Positions 47,232 to 57,256 of a stretch of DNA of 64,000 bases are shown here, one piece after another; positions within the stretch are counted from its first letter, which is position 1, and every line of letters starts with the position of its first letter. The translations under genes were made by a program, and so were the position numbers. A model generated the notes under the pieces. It was not told the DNA's origin. It did not search any database and saw only the letters and a program-made list of their open reading frames with translations. Location: assembly GCF_011601345.1 (NCBI RefSeq), contig NZ_JAAORB010000005.1, forward strand, positions 1 through 64,000. The letters run 5' to 3'. The stretch comes from Roseovarius gahaiensis (lineage in GTDB: Bacteria; Pseudomonadota; Alphaproteobacteria; Rhodobacterales; Rhodobacteraceae).

Positions 47232-48044
47232 TCAGGGCATGGCCTGCTCCAGCCTGCCACCTTGGCGCACCATCCGACAGTGCAGCGCCTTGCCTGTTTT
47301 ATCATCGGTTTCCACAAACAACCCCGACAGTGTGACATCGCCCATGGCAGGCTGGAATCGTCCTTTGCCCATGCCGGTGACAAAGCGGCGCATCGGCTCG
47401 GCCTTTTCCATCCCGATCACCGAGTTGTAATCGCCACACATGCCCGCATCGCTTTGATAGGCTGTGCCGCCCGGCAGAATCTGCGCATCCCCGGTGGGGA
47501 TATGGGTATGGGTGCCGACAACCACGCTGGCGCGGCCATCACAAAAATGGCCCATGCCCATCTTTTCGCTGGTTGCCTCGCAATGCATGTCAATCAACGA
47601 CGCCTGCACCGCGCCGCCCGGCGGATGGGCGCGCAGCACCGCGTCGGCGGCTGAAAACGGGTCATCGAAACAGCGCTTCATGAACACCTGCCCCAGCACC
47701 TGCGCCACCAGCACCTTGCGCCCGCGCCGATCGGAAAACACCCGGTGCCCGCGCCCCGGCGCCTCCTTGGCGTAATTGATCGGCCGGATCACGCGCGGCT
47801 CGGATTCTATAAATTGCAGCATGTCGCGCTGATCAAAGGCATGATCCCCCAGCGTCACGCAATCCGCACCCGCCTCAAGCAGACCCTTGGCGTGATCGCC
47901 CGTCAGGCCCATCCCGCCCGAGGCGTTCTCGCCATTGACCACAACGAAATCCAGACGCCATTCATCGCGTAGCTTGGGCAGGGTATCAGCCACCGCACGC
48001 CGCCCTGCCCGGCCCACGACATCGCCCAAAAATAGAAGTCTCAT
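47232..48044 (-). CDS. TIGR00282-type metallophosphoesterase (YmdB-like)
   Basis: A 270-residue calcineurin-like phosphoesterase with the metal ligands expected of YmdB: MRLLFLGDVVGRAGRRAV (Asp), VVNGENASGGMGLT (Asn, Glu), CVTLGDHAFDQRDM (Asn replaced in the TxGNH motif by Asp: TLGDHAF), DMHCEATSEKMGMG and VVGTHTHIPTGDAQIL (His pair). YmdB hydrolyses 2',3'-cyclic AMP in Bacillus. The start at 48044 gives the exact conserved N-terminus. The second SLC13 gene lies 97 bases downstream on the same strand. Confidence 0.92.
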   Translation of the reverse strand: MRLLFLGDVVGRAGRRAVADTLPKLRDEWRLDFVVVNGENASGGMGLTGDHAKGLLEAGADCVTLGDHAFDQRDMLQFIESEPRVIRPINYAKEAPGRGHRVFSDRRGRKVLVAQVLGQVFMKRCFDDPFSAADAVLRAHPPGGAVQASLIDMHCEATSEKMGMGHFCDGRASVVVGTHTHIPTGDAQILPGGTAYQSDAGMCGDYNSVIGMEKAEPMRRFVTGMGKGRFQPAMGDVTLSGLFVETDDKTGKALHCRMVRQGGRLEQAMP

Positions 48045-48243
48045 GATCTGCCTCGTAGGGGCACGCGCGCCGCTTGGCAAGGGCCACGCGACAGGCCGCA
48101 CCTGCCCCGGCCCGTGCCGGAAGGACGACAAAACGCCGCTGCCAATTCCCCCGCGCAGGGACAAGCAGCGCTTGCCGCATGGCGTGAAATTGTTATGTAT
48201 TGCCTACAAACGCGCGATAGATAACCACCATAGTGAGGTCGGA

Positions 48244-48636
48244 ATGAGAACTCTTATCACAGCAACTGCCGCGCTTCTGGCGCTTGGTGCCCCGGCACTG
48301 GCCGAGGGCGACGCCGCCGCCGGCGAAAAAGAATATCGCCAATGCAAGGCGTGCCACATGATTCAATCGCCCGAAGGTGAATCAATCGTCCGGGGCGGGC
48401 GTGTCGGCCCCAACCTATACGGCGTGATTGGCCGTGCCGCAGGCTCGGTTGAGGATTACCGCTATTCCGACGCCCTGATGGCTAAGGCCGAGGAAGGTCT
48501 GGTTTGGGATGAAACCAACATCGTTGAATATGCCAAAGATCCCAACGGTTTCCTCGATGGTCGCAGCAAGATGACCTACAAACTGCGCAAAGGCGGCGAA
48601 GACATCGCAGCCTTCTTGGCGACATTCTCGGAATAA
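48244..48636 (+). CDS. Periplasmic cytochrome c (c2/c550 type)
   Basis: A 130-residue class I cytochrome c. It has a signal peptide ending ALA at 20, haem site CKACH at 34-38, the GRVGPNLYGVIGRAAG segment after it, and methionine ligand Met110 in SKMTYKL. The length and loops match the c2/c550 electron donors of alphaproteobacterial aa3 oxidases. GAGG lies five bases before the ATG. A strong terminator follows, and ctaD begins 274 bases later. Confidence 0.93.
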   Translation: MRTLITATAALLALGAPALAEGDAAAGEKEYRQCKACHMIQSPEGESIVRGGRVGPNLYGVIGRAAGSVEDYRYSDALMAKAEEGLVWDETNIVEYAKDPNGFLDGRSKMTYKLRKGGEDIAAFLATFSE

Positions 48637-48662
48637 ACATTTTACGTCAGACGGTTAACTGC

Positions 48663-48690
48663 AGCCGCGCGGGGGCAAACCCGCGCGGCT
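48663..48690 (+). terminator. Intrinsic terminator of the cytochrome c gene
   Basis: AGCCGCGCGGG, loop GGCAAA, CCCGCGCGGCT, followed by TTGCTGTTT: a perfect eleven-pair stem, 27 bases after the stop codon. It separates the cytochrome gene from ctaD. Confidence 0.88.
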
Positions 48691-48792
48691 TTGCTGTTTC
48701 ATGGCGCTCCAGTGCCGTCCGACGCGGCACGCTTGCACACGCCCCGGACATGGCACACCCGCTGACCGCGCAAGAGGGTGCGACAAATTTAT

Positions 48793-48806
48793 TTGATCTG
48801 GGTCAA
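48793..48806 (+). promoter_or_regulatory. FNR/FnrL-type box upstream of ctaD
   Basis: TTGATCTGGGTCAA matches TTGAT-N4-ATCAA at all fixed bases but one (G for A at the start of the right half). It lies about 105 bases before the ctaD start, so it could be an oxygen-responsive repressor or activator site depending on where transcription starts. Confidence 0.6.
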
Positions 48807-48910
48807 ACTCTCGCATTGCCTGCCTGCCCCAGTCATTCTAAAACCTGAATGGACGGGGGTGCCGTCAGACAAGGCGTGCGCCCGGATTTTTTACCAGCAG
48901 GAGGCAGACA

Positions 48911-50584
48911 ATGGCAGACGCAGCCATTCACGGCCACGAACACGAAGACCAGCGCGGGTTTTTCACCCGTTGGTTCATGTCCACCAACCACAAGGACATT
49001 GGACTTCTCTACTTGGTGACTTCGGCAATCGTTGGCCTGATCTCGGTGCTCTTTACCGTTTACATGCGGTTGGAGCTGATGGAACCCGGCGTTCAGTATA
49101 TGTGCCTTGAAGGCGCACGCTTTACCGCCGCAGCCGCAGGCGAATGCACGCCAAACGGGCACCTTTGGAACGTCATGATCACCTACCACGGTGTGCTGAT
49201 GATGTTCTTCGTGGTGATTCCGGCGCTGTTCGGCGGTTTTGGCAACTACTTCATGCCGCTGCAGATCGGCGCGCCTGACATGGCGTTCCCGCGCATGAAC
49301 AACCTGAGCTATTGGATGTTTGTCGCCGGGACGGCGCTTGGTGTCGCCTCGTTGCTGGCGCCTGGCGGCAATGGCCAGCTTGGCTCGGGCGTCGGTTGGG
49401 TGCTGTACCCGCCGCTTTCGACCACCGAAACTGGTATTTCGATGGATTTGGCGATCTTTGCCGTGCACGTTTCGGGCGCCAGCTCGATCCTTGGCGCGAT
49501 CAACATGATCACCACCTTCCTGAACATGCGCGCCCCGGGCATGACCCTGTTCAAGGTGCCGCTGTTCGCATGGTCGATCTTTGTCACATCGTGGCTGATC
49601 CTGCTGGCCCTGCCTGTTCTGGCCGGTGCCATCACCATGCTGCTGACCGACCGTAACTTTGGCACGACATTTTTCGATCCTGCCGGTGGCGGTGATCCGG
49701 TGCTCTACCAGCACATCCTGTGGTTCTTTGGTCACCCCGAAGTTTATATCATCATCCTTCCGGGCTTTGGCATCATCAGCCACGTCATCGCGACCTTCGC
49801 GCGCAAACCGATCTTTGGCTACTTGCCAATGGTCTGGGCGATTATCGCGATCGGTGTTCTGGGCTTCGTCGTCTGGGCGCACCACATGTACACCGTCGGT
49901 ATGTCGCTGACCCAGCAGTCGTACTTCATGCTGGCTACGATGGTGATCGCGGTGCCAACAGGGGTGAAGGTGTTCAGCTGGATCGCCACGATGTGGGGCG
50001 GCTCGATCGAGTTCAAGACCCCCATGCTGTGGGCCTTCGGCTTCCTGTTCCTGTTCACCGTGGGCGGCGTCACCGGCGTTGTTCTCAGCCAGGCGGGCGT
50101 CGACCGGGCGTATCACGACACCTACTATGTGGTCGCACACTTCCACTATGTGATGAGCCTTGGGGCTGTGTTCGCGATCTTCGCGGGGATCTACTTCTAC
50201 TTCCCCAAGATGACCGGCAGAATGTATCCTGAATGGGCTGGCAAGCTGCACTTTTGGGCGATGTTCATCGGCGCCAACTTGACCTTCTTCCCCCAGCACT
50301 TCTTGGGCCGTCAGGGCATGCCGCGCCGCTACATCGACTACCCCGAGGCCTTCGCGGTCTGGAACTACTGGTCGTCGATCGGGGCATTCCTCAGCTTCGC
50401 GTCCTTCGTGTTCTTCTTCGGCGTCGTCTTCTACTCGCTGTTCCGTGGTGCCCGCTCGACCGAGGCGAACCCGTGGAACGAATACGCCGACACGTTGGAG
50501 TGGACCCTGCCCAGCCCGCCGCCCGAACACACGTTCGAGCAGCTTCCCAAGCGGGAAGACTGGGACAAACAACCGGCCCACTAA
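48911..50584 (+). CDS. ctaD: Cytochrome c oxidase subunit I (aa3 type)
   Basis: The 557-residue catalytic subunit of the terminal oxidase, with twelve helices. The haem a ligands are His93 (TYHGVLM) and His411; the haem a3 ligand is His409 (AHFHYVM); CuB ligands are His275, His323 and His324, with the Tyr279 cross-link in GHPEVY. Glu277 in that motif marks the canonical D-channel of A1-type oxidases. GGAGG precedes the ATG. Subunits II and III are not beside it, as is usual in Rhodobacterales, where ctaD stands alone. A terminator follows. Confidence 0.98.
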   Translation: MADAAIHGHEHEDQRGFFTRWFMSTNHKDIGLLYLVTSAIVGLISVLFTVYMRLELMEPGVQYMCLEGARFTAAAAGECTPNGHLWNVMITYHGVLMMFFVVIPALFGGFGNYFMPLQIGAPDMAFPRMNNLSYWMFVAGTALGVASLLAPGGNGQLGSGVGWVLYPPLSTTETGISMDLAIFAVHVSGASSILGAINMITTFLNMRAPGMTLFKVPLFAWSIFVTSWLILLALPVLAGAITMLLTDRNFGTTFFDPAGGGDPVLYQHILWFFGHPEVYIIILPGFGIISHVIATFARKPIFGYLPMVWAIIAIGVLGFVVWAHHMYTVGMSLTQQSYFMLATMVIAVPTGVKVFSWIATMWGGSIEFKTPMLWAFGFLFLFTVGGVTGVVLSQAGVDRAYHDTYYVVAHFHYVMSLGAVFAIFAGIYFYFPKMTGRMYPEWAGKLHFWAMFIGANLTFFPQHFLGRQGMPRRYIDYPEAFAVWNYWSSIGAFLSFASFVFFFGVVFYSLFRGARSTEANPWNEYADTLEWTLPSPPPEHTFEQLPKREDWDKQPAH

Positions 50585-50613
50585 CCCTTACGGCTGATTA
50601 ACAATAACCACAG

Positions 50614-50634
50614 GCCCCGGCACCCCGCCGGGGC
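50614..50634 (+). terminator. Intrinsic terminator of ctaD
   Basis: GCCCCGGC, loop ACCCC, GCCGGGGC, followed by TTGTTTGCGTTT: a perfect eight-pair GC stem 30 bases after the ctaD stop codon. Confidence 0.85.
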
Positions 50635-50797
50635 TTGTTTGCGTTTATCCCTCTGGCGCGGGCCGCCACGCCAGAGGCGGACAAGCCCCCTGCCCTTGGC
50701 TGCCGCCCCTGCCCCGACCCCTGTCGCTTTCGCGCCTTCACGAGGCAGGTCCGCCATGCTAAGCCCCGCGCAACACAGCCACACGGAACACCGCGCC

Positions 50798-51730
50798 ATG
50801 TCACACGAAATACGCCTTGCCTTTGCTCACCCGTCCGAGCGCGCGGATGCCACAGCTCCGGATGGTCCGCTTGATCGTATCTCGGTGCGCGACCATATCG
50901 TCGAGGTTGAGATCGGCGCGTTTCAGGCCGAACGCGGCGTCACGCAGCGGGTTTGCTTTAACGTCGTGGTCGAAGTGCGCCCCATCACCGACCCGCTTGA
51001 CGACGATGTTGATCGCATCCTCAGCTATGACAAGGTGACCGAGGCCATCGCGGCAGAACTGGCCGAAGAACGGCTGAACCTTCTGGAAACACTGTCCGAA
51101 CGGATCGCCGAACGCATCCTGTGGGAGCCCCAAGCGGTGCGCACCTTCGTGCGGATCGAAAAGCTTGATCGCGGCCCCGGTGCGCTTGGCGTGGAAATCG
51201 TGCGCTCGGTCGATGATCTTGCCACCAACCCCGTGGCCCATCACACCGACACCACCCCGCATCCGCATGTGGTGTTTCTGACCAATGCCGCAATCCGCTC
51301 ACCCAATCTAGGCCGCTGGCTGGATCAATTGGAACAACGGGCCGAACCGGTGATTCTTTGTGTCGGCATGTCCGACACCGCCCCGCCGCGCACCGGCCAT
51401 ACCATGACCCAACGCCGCGTCGATCTGCTGGCCATCGAACAAAATGCTTGGGTTCTGGCCGGGCGCGATGACCGCTGCGTTGTCGTTAACACAAGGACCG
51501 AATTGGATTGGGCCATGAAAAACGGCCAGATCAGCGTTTGGGCGCCGTCCAAAATCGTGCTGGATGCGGTCGATGGCCCGTCAACCGGGCCAGATGATCC
51601 CGTGGCGCTTGCAGCATGGTTTTCGGGCCATATTGACGCCTCCGACCTTCTGTTGATCGGGGAAACCCCGCCCGCCTCGGGCGCGGATGTGCCAATTCTT
51701 GTGCAGGACATCGCGCAATCAGGGCTGTAA
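50798..51730 (+). CDS. folB: Dihydroneopterin aldolase (FolB) with an extra C-terminal domain
   Basis: FolB cleaves dihydroneopterin to 6-hydroxymethyldihydropterin in folate synthesis. Residues about 25-140 are the FolB domain (DRISVRDHIVEVEIGAFQAE, YDKVTEAIAAELAEERLNLL, VRIEKLDRGPGALGVEIVRS). Residues about 155-310 are an added domain: VVFLTNAAIRSPNLGRWLDQ, VDGPSTGPDDPVALAAWFSG and ASDLLLIGETPP recall the amino-acid-kinase fold. A normal FolB is near 120 residues, so this is a fusion. The ATG at 50798 lies just before the domain; a start 53 codons up was rejected. folP follows after 75 bases. Confidence 0.9.
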   Translation: MSHEIRLAFAHPSERADATAPDGPLDRISVRDHIVEVEIGAFQAERGVTQRVCFNVVVEVRPITDPLDDDVDRILSYDKVTEAIAAELAEERLNLLETLSERIAERILWEPQAVRTFVRIEKLDRGPGALGVEIVRSVDDLATNPVAHHTDTTPHPHVVFLTNAAIRSPNLGRWLDQLEQRAEPVILCVGMSDTAPPRTGHTMTQRRVDLLAIEQNAWVLAGRDDRCVVVNTRTELDWAMKNGQISVWAPSKIVLDAVDGPSTGPDDPVALAAWFSGHIDASDLLLIGETPPASGADVPILVQDIAQSGL

Positions 51731-51805
51731 ACCTGCGCAGCACTGGCTTGACCTTGCGCCTCATCCGTCAATAAAGGGACAACCCTGCGCAGATCGGAGC
51801 GTTTC

Positions 51806-52825
51806 ATGGCCACCTATTACCGCCCTATTGCCCGCTATGACCATGCCCGGCCTGACGGCGCGCTGCCGCTTGCCGGTGGGCCGCTTTGGTTCGATACCGT
51901 GGAACTGCTGCGCCGTGATGCGCCGCCGCAGCTCAGCCCTGCACACAGCGCCCCGACCGAGGTTGTGGCGCGGTTGACCGCCCCGCGCGCCCCTGTGGCC
52001 GGGTTAGAGCTGTCCGAACCGCGCCTGATGGGCATTCTCAACGTCACCCCCGACAGTTTTTCCGATGGCGGCCTACATTTTGAACCCGCCTCGGCGCTGG
52101 CGCATACCCGCGACATGATCGGCGCAGGGGCGGCGATCATCGACGTGGGCGGCGAATCCACCCGGCCCGGCGCCTCGGAAATCCCGATTGACGAGGAAAT
52201 CCGCCGCACCGCCCCGGTGATCGCGGCGATCCGCGCCGAAACCGACATCCCGATATCCATCGACACCCGCAAAGCGCCGGTGGCCCACGCCGCGCACGAG
52301 GCTGGTGCAAACCTGATCAATGATGTGGCAGGCTTCACCTTTGATCCCGACCTTGCGCCGTTTGCGGCGTCGGCCAGCCTGCCGGTTTGCGTGATGCATG
52401 CGCAAGGCACACCCGATATGATGCAGGTGGACCCGCGCTATGATAACGTGGCCCTTGATGTCTATGACTACCTGTCAGACCGTGTTGAGGTGCTGACCGC
52501 GCTTGGCATTCCACGTGATCAGATCATCGTCGATCCCGGTATCGGCTTTGGCAAAACGCTGGATCACAACCTGACGTTGTTACAGAATTTGTCGCTCTTC
52601 CACGCGCTTGGCTGCCCCATCCTGTTGGGCGCGTCGCGCAAGCGGTTCATCGGCACCATCGGCGGCGCCGAAGAGGCGCGCCACCGCGCCCCCGGCTCGA
52701 TTGCCGTGGCCATTGCCGGCGTCGCCCAAGGCGTTCAGATGCTTCGGGTGCATGACGTGCGCGAAACCTCCGAGGCGCTGCGCCTGTGGCAATCCGCCAC
52801 CTTGGGCCAACAGGGCAAGGACTGA
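51806..52825 (+). CDS. folP: Dihydropteroate synthase
   Basis: The 339-residue sulfonamide-target enzyme condenses 6-hydroxymethyldihydropterin diphosphate with p-aminobenzoate. Signatures are LMGILNVTPDSFSDGG, IIDVGGESTRPGASE, ISIDTRKAPVA and VDPGIGFGKT. An N-terminal extension of about 70 residues before the TIM barrel is longer than in E. coli FolP. GGAG lies six bases upstream. It follows folB, so two successive folate steps are coexpressed; glmM is not adjacent. Confidence 0.97.
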   Translation: MATYYRPIARYDHARPDGALPLAGGPLWFDTVELLRRDAPPQLSPAHSAPTEVVARLTAPRAPVAGLELSEPRLMGILNVTPDSFSDGGLHFEPASALAHTRDMIGAGAAIIDVGGESTRPGASEIPIDEEIRRTAPVIAAIRAETDIPISIDTRKAPVAHAAHEAGANLINDVAGFTFDPDLAPFAASASLPVCVMHAQGTPDMMQVDPRYDNVALDVYDYLSDRVEVLTALGIPRDQIIVDPGIGFGKTLDHNLTLLQNLSLFHALGCPILLGASRKRFIGTIGGAEEARHRAPGSIAVAIAGVAQGVQMLRVHDVRETSEALRLWQSATLGQQGKD

Positions 52826-52839
52826 ATTTCGGATCGGTT

Positions 52840-52874
52840 CCGCCAAATGGACGAAAAAATGTAACTTTTGGCGG
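52840..52874 (+). terminator. Possible terminator of folP
   Basis: CCGCCAAA and TTTGGCGG, perfect eight-base arms separated by 19 bases and followed by TTTTA. The long loop makes it weaker than the others here; it lies 15 bases after the folP stop. Confidence 0.55.
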
Positions 52875-52917
52875 TTTTACGGCCAGATATGCAGCATTCG
52901 CATTGAGATTTTATAAT

Positions 52918-53829
52918 TTACTGACGGCGAAACAGGCGGCTTAACGGGCCGTATTGGCTCAACCCCACACCGCAGAGGATCAGCGCCAATGCCGACAACA
53001 GGCTTGGCGGCAATGGTTCGGCCAAGACAAGCGCCCCCAGAACCACAGACCAGACCGGCACCTGATAGTTCACAAGGCTCATGAACACCGGGCCCGCCGA
53101 GCGGATCACCAACACCCGCAACAGGCTGGCCCCGGCGGTTGGCACCAGCCCCAGAAATAGCAATACATACAACGTGTTGCGGTCAGTTGACGGCGGTGGG
53201 CCTTCAATGGCCCAAGCGGCAAAAATCACGATCACGGCCCCGATCAGCAGCGTCACAGCATTTAGCCCTATCGAATCCACCTGCGGCAAGAGCCGCATTT
53301 GAACAGAACTGACCGCATAACACCCCGCCGCAGCGACACAGGCAGCACGGCCAAACCCCTCCAAAGATTGGCCAGTCGATGCAAAGGCCTGCCCACCGAT
53401 CAAGATCACGACACCCAGAAAACCAATCACGAACCCCGCCACTTTGCGCGGCGTCAAAGACTCACCCGGAACCAAGAAATGCGCCAGCGGCAGCACCAGC
53501 AATGCCACGGCGGCCATCGACACGCCCGCAAATCCCGATGTCACATATTGCTGCCCCCAACTCAGCAACATGAAGGGCACGGCGGACGACAGCGCGCCAA
53601 TGGCCACGATACGTATTACATCCATTTTTCCAAGGGGTTGCGCGAATAACTTAAAGCCACGCCAGCCCCAGATCGCCACCATCAGAAGTGTCGCAAATCC
53701 AATCCGCGCCGCGGCCAGCCAGAACGGGGTGATCCCACGCAGGGCCACTTCCATCACCATGAAGGTCGCGCCCCAGACCAAGCCAAGCGCGGCCACCATC
53801 ACCCAACTTTTTCCGGTAATTTCTGGCAC
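52918..53829 (-). CDS. EamA/DMT-family permease
   Basis: A 303-residue inner-membrane protein with ten helices in two EamA repeats. First repeat: GLVWGATFMVMEVALRGITPFWLAAARI; second repeat: AACVAAAGCYAVSSVQMRLL. Members export amino acids, metabolites or drugs; substrate unknown. It starts with GTG and has AAGGGT seven bases upstream. It is convergent with folP and separated by 95 bases from ilvC on the other side, same strand. Confidence 0.88.
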   Translation of the reverse strand: MPEITGKSWVMVAALGLVWGATFMVMEVALRGITPFWLAAARIGFATLLMVAIWGWRGFKLFAQPLGKMDVIRIVAIGALSSAVPFMLLSWGQQYVTSGFAGVSMAAVALLVLPLAHFLVPGESLTPRKVAGFVIGFLGVVILIGGQAFASTGQSLEGFGRAACVAAAGCYAVSSVQMRLLPQVDSIGLNAVTLLIGAVIVIFAAWAIEGPPPSTDRNTLYVLLFLGLVPTAGASLLRVLVIRSAGPVFMSLVNYQVPVWSVVLGALVLAEPLPPSLLSALALILCGVGLSQYGPLSRLFRRQ

Positions 53830-53917
53830 TTACGATACCCTTTTCGACCGCTCGAACGGAAAAGACCCCAGCCATGGGCCGGGGTCAATCCATGAAATCA
53901 AAGGCTGTTGGTCCCGA

Positions 53918-54958
<1,041 letters not shown>

Positions 54959-55070
54959 TCAGGTTTCCAAGGTAGACTACCGTAAAGACGGAAATTAGGC
55001 GGTCATATCGGGTATATTTTCCAATATTTTAGCAGTATTCATTCTTTGTTTGCAATTTTGTGGAAATATC

Positions 55071-55526
55071 ATGCTTGACGATGTGGACCTGCGCCTGCTG
55101 CGCCATTATCAACACGACGCCACCCTTGGCCCGGCCGATCTGGCCGATCTGGCCGGGCTGACCGTTGCGACCTGCGCCCGCCGACTGGACAAGTTACAGG
55201 CCGCCGGTGTCATTCGCGCCAACCGCGCGGTCATCAATTGGCGTGCGCTTGGGTATGAGGTTGAGGTATCGTTGCGGATCACACTGGACAAAACCCAGCC
55301 CCGGGCCTTCGACGATTTTCTAGACGCAGCCCGCAACGTGCCCGATGTCGTTGAAATTCAAACCTTTCTAGGACGGGTCGATCTGCGCCTGTCGGTCATC
55401 GCCCGCGACATGGCGCATTATCAACACATCTATCGCAGCGCTATTCTGACCCTGCCGCATATCGCGGATATCGAGGCACTGATGCATGTGGCGCGGATCA
55501 AATCGGACGAGGTGCTGCCCCTATGA
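55071..55526 (+). CDS. Lrp/AsnC-family regulator (first of pair)
   Basis: A 151-residue protein: an N-terminal winged helix (DDVDLRLLRHYQHDATLGPA; ATCARRLDKLQAAGVIRANR) and a C-terminal RAM domain (VEVSLRITLD, FLGRVDLRLSVIARDMAHYQ, LMHVARIKSDEVLPL). Such proteins sense amino acids and form octamers. Start is ATG 55071; an earlier TTG would add seven residues. Its stop overlaps the start of the second regulator gene by four bases. Divergent from ilvC, 130 bases apart. Confidence 0.92.
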   Translation: MLDDVDLRLLRHYQHDATLGPADLADLAGLTVATCARRLDKLQAAGVIRANRAVINWRALGYEVEVSLRITLDKTQPRAFDDFLDAARNVPDVVEIQTFLGRVDLRLSVIARDMAHYQHIYRSAILTLPHIADIEALMHVARIKSDEVLPL

Positions 55527-55981
55527 TCGAGCTGGATACAACCGACCGTCTGATCCTGCGCGCACTGGCCCAAAACGCCACGCAAAGCGCGTCGGCCCTT
55601 GGTCGCAAGCTGAACCTGTCGCAACCGGCCACATGGCGGCGCATCAAGCGCCTGCGCGAGATCGGCGTGATTGCGGGCCAGAAGCTTGATCTGGACAAGG
55701 AAAAGCTTGGCTTTGGCGTCACAGTGTTTCTGGGGGTCAAGCTGGCCACCAAGGGGCGTGTCAGCCTTGAGGATTTCGAGCGCGCGGTTTCAGCCATCCC
55801 CGAAGTGCAAACCGTCGAACATATCCTTGGCCTCTATGATTACCGCTTGCGGGTCGTGGCCCGCGACATATCAGATTTCGAACGGGTTTTGCGCCGCCGG
55901 ATCATGACATTGCCGGGTGTCGGCGATGTCGAGGCCAATGTCCTGCTAAGCGAAGAGCGCCGCCCCGGCCCGATTGGGTAG
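55523..55981 (+). CDS. Lrp/AsnC-family regulator (second of pair)
   Basis: A 152-residue Lrp-type protein: LDTTDRLILRALAQNATQSA begins the winged-helix domain, with recognition helix SQPATWRRIKRLREIG, then the RAM domain (VFLGVKLATKGRVSLEDFER, HILGLYDYRLRVVARDISDF, VEANVLLSEERRPGPIG). The pair is encoded head to tail with an ATGA overlap and may form mixed oligomers. The class V aminotransferase gene follows 91 bases later. Confidence 0.93.
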   Translation: MIELDTTDRLILRALAQNATQSASALGRKLNLSQPATWRRIKRLREIGVIAGQKLDLDKEKLGFGVTVFLGVKLATKGRVSLEDFERAVSAIPEVQTVEHILGLYDYRLRVVARDISDFERVLRRRIMTLPGVGDVEANVLLSEERRPGPIG

Positions 55982-56072
55982 GGTCGCCTATGGCCGGTAT
56001 GCAAAGGTAGGCTTTGCCAAGCGTGCCGCGACAAGCTAGCAATTGTCTCAAATCGAATGGAGGAACCAGCGC

Positions 56073-57200
56073 ATGACCGCTTTGCTTGATACTGTTGATC
56101 CCGATGGTTTGGAAGAATTCTCGGTGGTGTTCACCGACCGCTCGCTCAATCACATGAGCGAGAGCTTCCAACAGGTGATGCGTGACATCTCGGGGATGTT
56201 GAAAGACGTCTACAAGGCCGATGCCGTGGCCTTGATCCCCGGTGGCGGCAGCTATGCGATGGAGGCGGTTGCGCGCCAATTCGGCACCGATGCCCATGCG
56301 TTGATCGTGCGCAATGGCTGGTTTTCCTATCGCTGGAGCCAGATTTTCGACGCGGGTCAGTTTACTGCGGACACCACAGTGTGCATGGCGCGCCAAACCG
56401 GCAACGGCGCGCAAGCCCCCTTTGCCCCGGCCCCGATCGAGGAGGTCACCGCCAAAATCCGCGAGGCCAAACCCGATGTGGTGTTTGCCCCGCATGTGGA
56501 AACCTCGGCTGGCATCATCCTGCCCGATGATTACGTGACAGCCTTGGCAGATGCCGCGCACGAGGTGGGCGCGTTGATGGTGCTGGATTGCATCGCCTCG
56601 GGCTGCGCGTGGGTGGACATGCAGGCCACCGGCGTGGACGTGCTGATTTCCGCGCCGCAAAAGGGCTGGTCGGCCTCGCCCTCTGCCGGGTTGGTGATGA
56701 TGTCGGCGCGCGCGGTCGCGCGTCTGGACACCACAAAATCCAACAGCTTTGCCATCGACCTGAAGAAATGGCACGACATCATGCAGGCCTATGAAAACGG
56801 CGGGCACGCCTATCATGCCACCATGCCCACCGATGCCTTGCGCGCGTTTCGCGACACCATGATCGAAACCCGCGATTACGGGTTTGAAAAGCTACGCGAT
56901 GCCCAGTGGGAGCTTGGCAATGCCGTGCGCGCCATGCTGGCCGACAAGGGCGTGACATCCGTCGCTGCCGAAGGCTTTGGCGCACCGGGCGTTGTGGTTA
57001 GCTACACCGACGATCCCGACATTCAGAATGGCAGCAAATTTGCCGCCCAAGGTATGCAGATTGCCGCAGGTGTCCCGCTGGCCTGTGATGAGCCCGAAGG
57101 CTTTCGCACATTCCGTCTGGGGCTGTTCGGGCTGGACAAACTGTATGACGTGCCGGGAACGGTTAGCCGTTTGAAAACCGTTCTGGACAAAGTGCTTTAA
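56073..57200 (+). CDS. Class V aminotransferase (serine/alanine-glyoxylate type)
   Basis: A 375-residue PLP enzyme. The PLP lysine is Lys197 in SAPQKGWSASPSAGLVMMS; IPGGGSYAMEAVARQF supplies the phosphate-binding loop, and LDCIASGCAWVDM the Asp that holds the pyridine nitrogen. It resembles alanine- or serine-glyoxylate aminotransferases by fold and length. Substrates not determined. GGAGG lies nine bases before the ATG. The two Lrp regulators upstream on the same strand may control it. Confidence 0.9.
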   Translation: MTALLDTVDPDGLEEFSVVFTDRSLNHMSESFQQVMRDISGMLKDVYKADAVALIPGGGSYAMEAVARQFGTDAHALIVRNGWFSYRWSQIFDAGQFTADTTVCMARQTGNGAQAPFAPAPIEEVTAKIREAKPDVVFAPHVETSAGIILPDDYVTALADAAHEVGALMVLDCIASGCAWVDMQATGVDVLISAPQKGWSASPSAGLVMMSARAVARLDTTKSNSFAIDLKKWHDIMQAYENGGHAYHATMPTDALRAFRDTMIETRDYGFEKLRDAQWELGNAVRAMLADKGVTSVAAEGFGAPGVVVSYTDDPDIQNGSKFAAQGMQIAAGVPLACDEPEGFRTFRLGLFGLDKLYDVPGTVSRLKTVLDKVL

Positions 57201-57211
57201 AAGGCCCGCTC

Positions 57212-57231
57212 ACCCGCCATGACAGGCGGGT
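57212..57231. terminator. Hairpin between convergent genes
   Basis: ACCCGCC, loop ATGACA, GGCGGGT: a seven-pair stem between the aminotransferase gene and the UbiH-like gene, which end toward each other. No strong U tract on either side; possibly a bidirectional stop. Confidence 0.5.
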
Positions 57232-57256
57232 TCGCAAGTTTGGCGCGCGCGGTGGT

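Noticed and set aside
48833-50581. A 582-codon frame antisense to ctaD
   Set aside because: It mirrors the GC-rich third-position bias of ctaD, has His/Arg/Gln-rich low-complexity content, and shows no recognisable domain or ribosome site.
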